Source: Thermoplasmata archaeon
Lineage (GTDB): Archaea > Thermoplasmatota > Thermoplasmata > Thermoplasmatales > Thermoplasmataceae
Length of the DNA stretch: 5,172 bases
Reading direction: 5' to 3'
NCBI GenBank assembly: GCA_021797955.1
Contig: JAJZYV010000169.1
Coordinates: 1-5,172, forward strand
Below the pieces are notes generated by a model that saw nothing but the letters and a program-made list of their open reading frames with translations, was not told the origin of the DNA and did no database searches. Shown here in pieces: positions 1 through 5,047 of the stretch. Positions within the stretch are counted from its first letter, which is position 1. Each line of letters starts with the position of its first letter. The translations under genes were made by a program, and so were the position numbers.

Positions 1-146
1 AATTATAAGGGAAAAAACAATAACAGAAAACTTCTAAGCATAATAGCACCCTGAAGTGCTAATGAAAAAACTCAGTGAAAGACTGGCTTTATCGAAATAG
101 TAAACCTGATCGATGTAAACTCACGGCAAACAAGCTCATAGTCTCA
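1..146 (-). terminator. AT-rich 3' tail of the operon with weak terminator-like elements
   Basis: This stretch lies directly downstream of the glycosyltransferase stop codon on the minus strand. It contains a T6 run on that strand at 70-65, a second T6 run at 17-12, and between them a 6-bp inverted repeat (TAGCAC at 44-49, GTGCTA at 56-61, 6-nt loop). Archaeal termination generally relies on U-rich tracts more than on hairpins, so the T runs are the likelier signal. I see no convincing coding sequence: the small frames (a 12-codon one on each strand) are not supported. Whether the transcript really ends here is inferred. Confidence 0.35.
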
Positions 147-1139
147 TCAAAAAGATGGGGCGCACTTACCGTTAAAATGCCTATATGCTATGAGTCTTGA
201 TAAAAACTCTTCCTGATTTGGAAAATCATCGATTGAATTGGATATCCTCTCGACATATTCTGCACGATCGAGACACAGATACCTCGATGGACCCCCACTG
301 AAGAATATTTCCATGGAAATTTTTAACCTGATCTCTTTTTCCTCTTCGTCCAGATCTAAGAAATAATCATAAGTATTTTTGAACCATCTTGCCCACAGTA
401 AAGAGAAAGACTTCTGAAATATCTGCCCAGGACTCAGCATAAATTTCAGAAATATAGCTATATATATCGGCCAAAACATATATCTTCCTACCAACCTGTT
501 CTTCAGCTGTAGCTTCGAGAAGAAGGATTCTAAAAATCCTATCAACAATATATTCCTAAACAGGAAAAAATAAGTTGGAGGATTTAAATAGGATTCAAGC
601 AGACCGTATCTCTGACTTTTTGACTTTTCATTAAAATAGTCAACCATGTTCGCATAGTGAATTATATTGAAGTTCTTATCAATTCTAACCTTTTTGCCGT
701 ATATCTCATGCGCCTCATTTGGGTATCCTTTTATTTTAATTTTATCTCTTCTAAAAAGTCGTGTGTGAAGTGAATATTCTTGAATTATTGCTTCGAACCG
801 ATAGATCTCATACGCCGCATATTCAAGGCGATAGTCTCTTATGTACGCTAGCAAGTCTTCAGATATCCTTTCATCTGACCCCAAGAGAAATATATATTTT
901 CCAGATACTTTAGAGACACCGTACGTAAGAACTGGATCTAGGGTTCCCGTGGGAACCGCCCTGAAAACTTTCATATTGCGGTATTTTTTAGAAAGACTTG
1001 TCAGGCGCATATGTTGAACGTTGCAGGAGCTATCCACTACAATGATTTCAAAAAAATAGTTATGGTAAAGTGAAATTATGTCTTCTATGCTATCGACATC
1101 ATTCCTGCTAAAAAGAAGGAGCGAAACTTCGTCAATCAT
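147..1139 (-). CDS. GT-A-fold (family 2-like) glycosyltransferase
   Basis: This is a 330-residue protein, probably an inverting glycosyltransferase that adds a sugar to a lipid-linked or surface glycan at the inner face of the membrane. Residues 5-12 (VSLLLFSR) form the first beta strand of a GT-A fold. IIVVDSS (32-38) is the second strand, with its nucleotide-contacting Asp36. FLLGSDERI (84-92) carries Asp89 and Glu90 at the DxD position. RLFRRDKIKIKG (127-138), then EAHE (142-145) and HYANMVDYFNEK (161-172), resemble the WaaE/KdtX-like branch of family 2, where a His-Glu pair follows an RLFR segment. Hydrophobic stretches at about 189-207 and 221-235 suggest membrane association. The start codon overlaps the acyltransferase stop (ATGA). 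Only a weak AGG lies 8 nt upstream, so translation is probably coupled to that gene. Donor and acceptor are unknown; operon context suggests the amino sugar made by the upstream genes. Confidence 0.87.
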   Translation of the reverse strand: MIDEVSLLLFSRNDVDSIEDIISLYHNYFFEIIVVDSSCNVQHMRLTSLSKKYRNMKVFRAVPTGTLDPVLTYGVSKVSGKYIFLLGSDERISEDLLAYIRDYRLEYAAYEIYRFEAIIQEYSLHTRLFRRDKIKIKGYPNEAHEIYGKKVRIDKNFNIIHYANMVDYFNEKSKSQRYGLLESYLNPPTYFFLFRNILLIGFLESFFSKLQLKNRLVGRYMFWPIYIAIFLKFMLSPGQIFQKSFSLLWARWFKNTYDYFLDLDEEEKEIRLKISMEIFFSGGPSRYLCLDRAEYVERISNSIDDFPNQEEFLSRLIAYRHFNGKCAPSF

Positions 1140-1597
1140 CTTTTAAGCCTACGTTTGGTCTTGTGTTGTAAGAAGTTATGGAACACCGAATCCTCTGGCA
1201 CGTCGTGGGTTACAACCGATCCAGATCCGATAAGCGAATGTTTCCCTATTTTTATTCCTGGCAAAATTACTGAACCTGCACCAATTGAAACATTATCTTC
1301 TACAATGGTCTTCTCAAGAGTCCAATCTTTTCCAATCTCAGGATATCTGTCATTTGTAAATGTGACGTTAGGGCCGATAAAAACGTTGTTCCCAATGACG
1401 ACCCCTGATGGTATAAATACAAACGGTCTGATTTTACAGTTGTCCCCTATAACAACATCCTCCTCTAGATAGACGAACGCGTCAATTTTGGTGTTCTTTC
1501 CGATTGTGCATTTGTAAAGGTTAACCTGGTCATATATTACTGAGGTTTGATCGATTTTACAATCTGTTATCTTGCTGAATTCTTGCAAGCGTTTCAT
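1136..1597 (-). CDS. Left-handed beta-helix sugar N-acyltransferase, WbpD/WlbB-like
   Basis: This 153-residue protein is built of hexapeptide repeats with (I/V)G at each turn (for example VIGDN 49-53, VIGNN 67-71, FIGPN 73-77, SIGAG 104-108, KIGKH 116-120, LIGSG 122-126). Such proteins are trimers that bind acetyl-CoA between helices. TFTNDRYP (79-86) matches the conserved loop of the WbpD/WlbB group, which acetylates the 3-amino group of UDP-2-acetamido-3-amino uronic acid; Asn82 is the probable counterpart of the active-site Asn of WlbB. The neighbours support this: an aminotransferase and an oxidoreductase precede it in the same operon. The odd part is the end: after VTHDVPEDSV the usual GxPAR-type tail is replaced by a short basic tail ending KRRLKR. 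This makes the protein shorter than WbpD-type enzymes (about 190 residues). The exact acyl acceptor is inferred. dTDP-3-amino-hexose acetyltransferases (QdtC/FdtC type) are the main alternative. Confidence 0.87.
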   Translation of the reverse strand: MKRLQEFSKITDCKIDQTSVIYDQVNLYKCTIGKNTKIDAFVYLEEDVVIGDNCKIRPFVFIPSGVVIGNNVFIGPNVTFTNDRYPEIGKDWTLEKTIVEDNVSIGAGSVILPGIKIGKHSLIGSGSVVTHDVPEDSVFHNFLQHKTKRRLKR

Positions 1598-2519
1598 TTT
1601 TGCTCACTCCATAAATCTGCTCGATTACCCTGACAATGGCGGCGCCAAGATTTCCAGAATTTACCTTTGTTATCCCCTTGCCTGAACATTCAATGAAATT
1701 CATTATCTCCTCCGCAAGGGTGTTATTCTTTTCAATATCAACGCGCTTTGTATTACCGTTGCTATGGATATCTAGGTTCTGATTTACTGGATCTATAATA
1801 ATTGTTCCTTTTGTTCCAGATACCTCCACAAGCCTAGTTCTCTTATGATCAACAAGGCTAATCCTGACGTTAACAATGAAACCTTGGTACTTCAAAAGAA
1901 AATCTGCTTCAGTTAATCTATTGCTCACATTACCACTTGCGTACGGACTGTATACAACTGAAATTGGCCATAGTCCAGTCAGAAAGTTCACAATATCAAA
2001 AATATGCGGCCCAAGGTCCCATAAAACATCTTCCATTCTTGAGTTTTCACTGTAGGCCATATGAGTCCATGATATACTCAAGTGGTGGATTGTTCCAATC
2101 TCACTCTTCAGTATTAGTTCTTTAGCAATCCTCAGGGAGTTAGAGAACCGGAATATATTTCCAACCTGTAATACAACACCCTTCTCCAAGGCTATTTCCA
2201 CGAGGTTAAAGGCTTCTGTAGAATTCTTAGTGATTGGCTTCTCAACAATGGTACTAATTCCAGATTCCAGAGATTTCAATGCATATTCGTAATGAAAATC
2301 ATTAGGAACGCATATATGAACAGCGTCAACACCGTTAATCAGAGACTGATAGCTATTATGAACGACAACAGATGCATCCAAGTAATCCCCATTTGATAGT
2401 AAATTTATTTTTTCATCATACAGATGAATTGTGTCAATTAGACCTTCCTTCACCAAAGAAAAGTACTCCCTGAATACTTTCGTGCCCCAATAACCAAGTC
2501 CAACGATACCGACCCGCAT
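1557..2519 (-). CDS. Gfo/Idh/MocA-family NAD(P)-dependent sugar oxidoreductase
   Basis: This protein of about 320 residues oxidises (or reduces) a hydroxyl or keto group on a sugar, here probably C3 of a nucleotide-linked sugar, giving the keto substrate for the neighbouring aminotransferase. Residue numbers count from the outer ATG at 2525. RVGIVGLGYWG (4-14) is the Rossmann nucleotide-binding loop. VEKPITKN (94-101) holds the family EKP motif with the catalytic Lys96. VGNIFRFS (121-128) and DLGPHIFD (170-177) give the substrate-domain signature, with His174 and Asp177 as the likely acid/base residues. The length is typical of the family. Two in-frame ATGs are possible. I chose 2519 because the GAGGG at 2532-2528 lies 8 nt before it but only 2 nt before the ATG at 2525, and because Met-Arg-Val is the usual family start. 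Family membership is firm. The WbpB/WlbA-like role comes from context, and WlbA orthology is not obvious from the sequence. Confidence 0.92.
   Translation of the reverse strand: MRVGIVGLGYWGTKVFREYFSLVKEGLIDTIHLYDEKINLLSNGDYLDASVVVHNSYQSLINGVDAVHICVPNDFHYEYALKSLESGISTIVEKPITKNSTEAFNLVEIALEKGVVLQVGNIFRFSNSLRIAKELILKSEIGTIHHLSISWTHMAYSENSRMEDVLWDLGPHIFDIVNFLTGLWPISVVYSPYASGNVSNRLTEADFLLKYQGFIVNVRISLVDHKRTRLVEVSGTKGTIIIDPVNQNLDIHSNGNTKRVDIEKNNTLAEEIMNFIECSGKGITKVNSGNLGAAIVRVIEQIYGVSKNETLARIQQDNRL
1604..1610 (-). promoter_or_regulatory. Shine-Dalgarno site of the acyltransferase, inside the oxidoreductase gene
   Basis: GGAGTGA on the minus strand sits 6 nt before the ATG at 1597. It is embedded in the oxidoreductase reading frame, where it encodes Gly-Val-Ser (residues 306-308). 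It supports the 1597 start and therefore the 41-base overlap of the two genes. Confidence 0.7.
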
Positions 2520-2521
2520 GG

Positions 2522-3637
2522 TCATATCCCTCGCAGAAACGCCTTTATCTTATTGGCTACTTCATTCGCTGAGTCAATATCCATAGTTCCGTAAATTGGA
2601 AGACTCAAATTCTCATCAGCCCATTCTTCTGTACTTCTCATGGAAAATGGCACCAAGAGAGTTTCGTTTTTGTACGCATCCTGAAGATGAACTGGAACAG
2701 GATAGTGAATTCCTGTCTCTATGCCATCTTTCTTAAGGCTTTCAGTCAGTTCCTTTCTTTTACTAGTTCTTATGGAATAGATGTGCCAGGATGATCTGTC
2801 GAGTGAAGAATCCCTGCTTGGGACAATAATTTTCTGACTTTTGGAAAGTTCCTCCGTGTAGAATTCAGCTATAGTTGCCCGATTCTTATTCCATTGATCT
2901 AGGTATTTCAATTGTACGCTGCCTATTGCTGCATTGACTGAATTAAGCCTGAAATTATATCCAATAATGTCGTTCCTATATCTATCACCATCTTTCGCAC
3001 CCTGATTCCTCAAAGATAATACCTTATCCCTTATCTCTGAATCATCCGTAGTTATCATCCCCCCATCTCCTCCAACTGTCATATTCTTGGAACTATAAAA
3101 TGAGAAAGCCCCTACTGTACCGATGCTTCCTGCTTTTTTCCCATTAAATTCTGACCCATGAGCTTGACACGCATCCTCTAATACCGGTATTCCCTTAGAT
3201 TCTACTATGTCTAAAATTTTGTAAAGGTTTTGCATTCGACCGTAAAGGTGGACTGGAATTATGGCTTTAATTCTGTTTCCATACAATTTTATTGCCTCTC
3301 GGAGTTGGTCTTCCCTTAGTTGAAGACTTTCAGGTTCGACATCAATGAGAAGTGGTACTGCTCCGGAGTGAACTATGGCATTTACCGTGGCTACAAATGT
3401 TGCTGACTGTGTTATAACAATATCACCACTCTTAATGCCAAGGCTCTTTAGTGAGACAAGGAGTGCAGCAGTTCCGCTGTTAACTGCAACAGCATATTTT
3501 GTGCCAATATAGTTGGCAAAGCTATCTTCGAATTCTTTCACAGACGTACCATTGACAAGACGATCATGCATGAGGCATTTTTCGGCGGCATCAATCATCT
3601 CTCTTGTTATTGCAGGCTTTGATAGAGGTATCCTCAC
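2522..3637 (-). CDS. DegT/DnrJ/EryC1/StrS-family PLP-dependent sugar aminotransferase
   Basis: This 371-residue cytosolic enzyme transfers an amino group, normally from glutamate, to a keto group of a nucleotide sugar. The family landmarks are in order: IPLSKPAIT (3-11), NSGTAAL (53-59) for phosphate binding, EDACQAHG (154-161) whose Asp155 pairs with the PLP ring nitrogen, FSFYSSKNMTVGGDGG (178-193) with Lys184 as the internal aldimine lysine, GYNFRLNSVNAAIG (226-239), TGIHYPVPVHLQ (308-319) and LSLPIYGTMD (344-353). The length is typical and no catalytic residue is missing. The start is GTG; the frame is open for 28 codons upstream but holds no ATG, GTG or TTG, and the next Met (residue 14) would remove a conserved motif. 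It is first in the operon. Paired with an oxidoreductase and an N-acyltransferase it fits the WbpE/WlbC role (3-amino group on a UDP-sugar acid), but 3- or 4-aminohexose enzymes (FdtB, PglE type) cannot be excluded by eye. Confidence 0.93.
   Translation of the reverse strand: MRIPLSKPAITREMIDAAEKCLMHDRLVNGTSVKEFEDSFANYIGTKYAVAVNSGTAALLVSLKSLGIKSGDIVITQSATFVATVNAIVHSGAVPLLIDVEPESLQLREDQLREAIKLYGNRIKAIIPVHLYGRMQNLYKILDIVESKGIPVLEDACQAHGSEFNGKKAGSIGTVGAFSFYSSKNMTVGGDGGMITTDDSEIRDKVLSLRNQGAKDGDRYRNDIIGYNFRLNSVNAAIGSVQLKYLDQWNKNRATIAEFYTEELSKSQKIIVPSRDSSLDRSSWHIYSIRTSKRKELTESLKKDGIETGIHYPVPVHLQDAYKNETLLVPFSMRSTEEWADENLSLPIYGTMDIDSANEVANKIKAFLRGI
2528..2532 (-). promoter_or_regulatory. Shine-Dalgarno site that decides the oxidoreductase start
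   Basis: GAGGG on the minus strand lies within the last codons of the aminotransferase gene. Its spacing is 2 nt to the ATG at 2525 and 8 nt to the ATG at 2519, so the inner start is better placed. Choosing 2519 changes the junction from a 4-base overlap to a 2-base gap (2521-2520). Confidence 0.55.
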
Positions 3638-3657
3638 ATTTAAGTTATTATTAACCT

Positions 3658-3665
3658 TTTTAAAA
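3658..3665 (-). promoter_or_regulatory. Archaeal TATA-like box of the sugar operon
   Basis: TTTTAAAA on the minus strand spans -28 to -21 relative to the GTG at 3637, preceded by purine-rich AAAGA that could serve as a BRE. There is no Shine-Dalgarno sequence at normal spacing before the GTG. The spacing therefore fits a leaderless mRNA starting at or next to the start codon. This rests on position and composition only. Confidence 0.5.
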
Positions 3666-3720
3666 TCTTTGCATGCATTGGGTCGTTTCTCGAAATCTAG
3701 TTGATTGCGCTCATAATTCC

Positions 3721-3732
3721 TCTAGCGCTAGA
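3721..3732. repeat. 12-bp perfect palindrome TCTAGCGCTAGA at the outer edge of the IS630 relic
   Basis: TCTAGCGCTAGA reads the same on both strands and contains two CTAG tetramers. It lies 19 bases beyond the end of the IS630 transposase frame (3751) and about 85 bases before the operon start. IS630-family elements characteristically insert at TA, often within CTAG, so this is a reasonable place for the 3' end of the element and its target. The opposite end is lost, so no inverted-repeat pair can be shown. The remaining 3638-3720 is the operon's upstream region. Confidence 0.4.
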
Positions 3733-3750
3733 TTAGCATTCGCGTAATTC

Positions 3751-4270
3751 CTATGCCATTGTGATCTTATCAATTTTATATTTCCATCTGAAGATAACAG
3801 GAGACTCGTTTATTTCCTGGAAGTACTGCTAAATCCTGTTCTTTAGTTCCTCCATGGTTTTTACCCTGATCTCACGGAGTATCGTTTTTGCAAGTTTACT
3901 GAACAGCATTTCCACTATGTTAAGCCATGATCCATGCTTTGGCGTGAAGACAAACTCGAATCTGTTCGGCATCGTCAGGAGATGTTCCCTTGTTTTCGTG
4001 GACGTTTGCACCTTAAGGTTGTCAAGTATAAGCCTTATCTTCTTCCCTCCGGGATGTTAGGTATCCAGTTCCTTCAGGAATGCTATGAAATCATTGCTGT
4101 TGTGTGTCCTGCTCCCCATTTCCGTAACAACGCCATTATGCAGGTCTATTCCTGCCAGAAGAGACGGCTTACCCAGCCTCTTATACTCATAATCCCTCGT
4201 AACAGAATGGTGCTTCCCGGGGATCAGGTGGCAGTTCCTATGACATCATCGATATTGCCTGCATTCCCGG
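3751..4270 (-). pseudogene. Decayed IS630-family transposase (DDE), N-terminus lost
   Basis: Read on the minus strand, the sequence gives a clear IS630-type catalytic domain once damage is bridged. PGMQAIS (from 4270) is followed by ELPP, then PGKHHSVTRDYEYKRLG, SLLAGIDLHNG, KKIRLILDN, RFEFVFTPKHGSWLNIVE, ILREIRV and PVIFRWKYKID, ending at TAG 3753-3751. The three acidic residues are still present: Asp (codon 4146-4144), Asp (4023-4021) and Glu (3912-3910). Damage: in-frame stops at 4240-4238, 4059-4057 and 3831-3829, and one extra base in the C4 run at 4222-4219, where the frame shifts. The N-terminal helix-turn-helix half is absent; homology stops at about 4270, where a different element begins. 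This is a dead relic. The family call is confident from the PGKHHSVTRDYEYKR and TPKHGSWLN blocks. Confidence 0.88.
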
Positions 4271-4276
4271 CATGAC

Positions 4277-4587
4277 AAGCTACAGGGACAATGGTTATCA
4301 GGGTGCACCATGCAGGGGATAGACGGCACGATGGATTGTGCATCAAGGAATACTCTCCCTTCAATCGATCAGGTAAGGCGGAATCCGCGCATATCAATGA
4401 AGAGATCACCCGGCGTGAGGAAATATTCAGTCATCAAGGGAATCATGCATTGCGGGCATGTGTTTGAGACCACGGTGTGAGTGTCTGAGTCAAAGCAACA
4501 CTCCTCTGCCTTGGCTACAACGTTATCACGCTTCTTGCCATGAAGAAGAGGAGAGGGGTTGCCAAATCACGTAAAATGGCGGCTTAG
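4277..4587 (+). pseudogene. C-terminal fragment of an IS5/IS4-superfamily DDE transposase, frameshifted
   Basis: Three plus-strand frames join into one transposase tail. SYRDNGYQGAPCRG (about 4278-4318) carries the Asp (4287-4289) and Gly-Tyr typical of the second catalytic block. A one-base loss near 4317-4319 shifts to IDGTMDCASRN, then IDQVRRNPRISMKRSPG and KYSVIKGIMHCGHVFETTV. After a stop at 4478-4480 the frame shifts again to VKATLLCLGYNVITLLAMKK, with one more stop at 4486-4488, ending at TAG 4585-4587. In the RKRSPGERP-type block, where the third acidic residue (Glu) is expected, the sequence has Val (GTG, 4415-4417). The N-terminal two thirds are missing. The exact IS subgroup is uncertain, but the C-terminal DDE signature is clear. 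Confidence 0.78.
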
Positions 4588-4714
4588 ACCAGGGAAAAAC
4601 AGAGAAAAAGGATGGAAGAAGAGAGAAAATAGCACCTGTTCTGACGGTTTTCTGTCTCTTTCAGCAGGAAAGTCGCTCAAAGTGAATCCAGCACTGTGTG
4701 AATGGAGGATTACT
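4588..4714. other. Intergenic remnant without recognisable genes
   Basis: Between the IS5-like stop codon and the IS3-like relic I see no convincing gene. It is purine-rich on the plus strand around 4593-4635. Open frames crossing it on both strands lack recognisable motifs. It may include the 3' end of the IS5-like element, but I cannot point to a terminal repeat. Confidence 0.4.
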
Positions 4715-4835
4715 GGGTTATTAGGAGTCGTCATGTTGAATTACTTGAGTGAACTCAGAAAACTGTCCGAAGAGAGATGGATCCAGATCACATGACTATC
4801 TGTAACTTCTCTTCTGCTGAATATTTGGATTTTAT
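4715..4835 (-). pseudogene. N-terminal relic of an IS3-type OrfA (HTH transposase subunit)
   Basis: The minus strand reads KSKYSAEEKLQIVM from 4832, the characteristic opening of HTH_Tnp_1 OrfA proteins of the IS3 family. After a TGA (4790-4788) it continues SGSISLRTVF, then with further stops VHSSNST, which fits the rest of a helix-turn-helix. The codon where the start should be (4835-4833) is ATA in place of ATG, yet a perfect GGAGGT (4847-4842) still sits 6 nt before it. This strongly suggests a lost start codon. The rest of OrfA and all of OrfB are missing. The left boundary is approximate. The family call rests on a short segment. Confidence 0.55.
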
Positions 4836-4841
4836 GAAGAG

Positions 4842-4847
4842 ACCTCC
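4842..4847 (-). promoter_or_regulatory. Relic Shine-Dalgarno site of the IS3-type OrfA
   Basis: GGAGGT on the minus strand is 6 nt before the ATA (4835-4833) that replaces the expected ATG. Its spacing supports the view that the OrfA relic once started there. Confidence 0.45.
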
Positions 4848-4914
4848 ATGATCTGTAAAACCACTTTTCGCATGCTCTTTATGCATCTGTTCTTCTCTAT
4901 AATATTATTATCAT

Positions 4915-4944
4915 GGTGTTCCAGTTCTGTGAAGGTGCAGGTCA
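4915..4944 (-). repeat. Possible terminal inverted repeat of the IS3-type relic
   Basis: Reading leftwards from 4944, the minus strand begins TGACCTGCACC and continues to CTGGAACACC. IS3-family ends start with TG and often read TG, a CTGCACC-like core, then TGGACACC, so this resembles an IS end. It lies 109 bases upstream of the OrfA relic start, in the correct orientation. The partner repeat is not in the window, so the call cannot be confirmed here. Confidence 0.35.
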
Positions 4945-5021
4945 AAAAGAAGTGCATAGGATGCATTAGAATCAGCCCACAGTAGAACGTTAGATGGTTA
5001 ATACCGTGACACCAAGAATTT

Positions 5022-5047
5022 TTAGTGATGTTGGCTATCATCACTAA
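5022..5047. repeat. 9-bp perfect inverted repeat (hairpin) with 8-nt loop
   Basis: TTAGTGATG (5022-5030) and CATCACTAA (5039-5047) are exact reverse complements separated by TTGGCTAT. No U run follows on either strand, so it is not a canonical intrinsic terminator. On the minus strand, the stop codon of the frame open to the right edge lies inside the stem. It could be a 3'-end processing or transcript-protecting hairpin, an operator, or part of a mobile element end. Confidence 0.5.

Noticed and set aside
62..100. Plus-strand 12-codon frame reading MKKLSERLALSK
   Set aside because: It is too short, has no ribosome site, and is opposite the operon tail. It looks like chance.
1155..1472. Plus-strand 105-codon open frame
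   Set aside because: It is antisense to the hexapeptide acyltransferase, whose repeat structure and motifs are clear.
3697..3718. Minus-strand ATG preceded by AGGAATT giving a 5-codon peptide upstream of the operon
   Set aside because: The spacing is short and the predicted transcript starts downstream of it, so a leader peptide role is unsupported.
3934..4275. Plus-strand 113-codon open frame
   Set aside because: It is antisense to the well-supported IS630 transposase relic, so it is a shadow.
4224..4409. Minus-strand 61-codon open frame
   Set aside because: It is antisense to the IS5-like fragment and out of frame with the IS630 relic. The two pseudogene readings account for the sequence.
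4559..4795. Plus-strand 78-codon open frame starting ATG at 4559
   Set aside because: Its start lies inside the tail of the IS5-like relic in the wrong frame, and its 3' half is opposite the OrfA relic. Composition and motifs do not support a protein.
4832..5044. Minus-strand 70-codon open frame
   Set aside because: It overlaps the IS3-type leader region and ends across the OrfA ribosome site in another frame. It has no recognisable motif, and the OrfA reading explains this stretch better.
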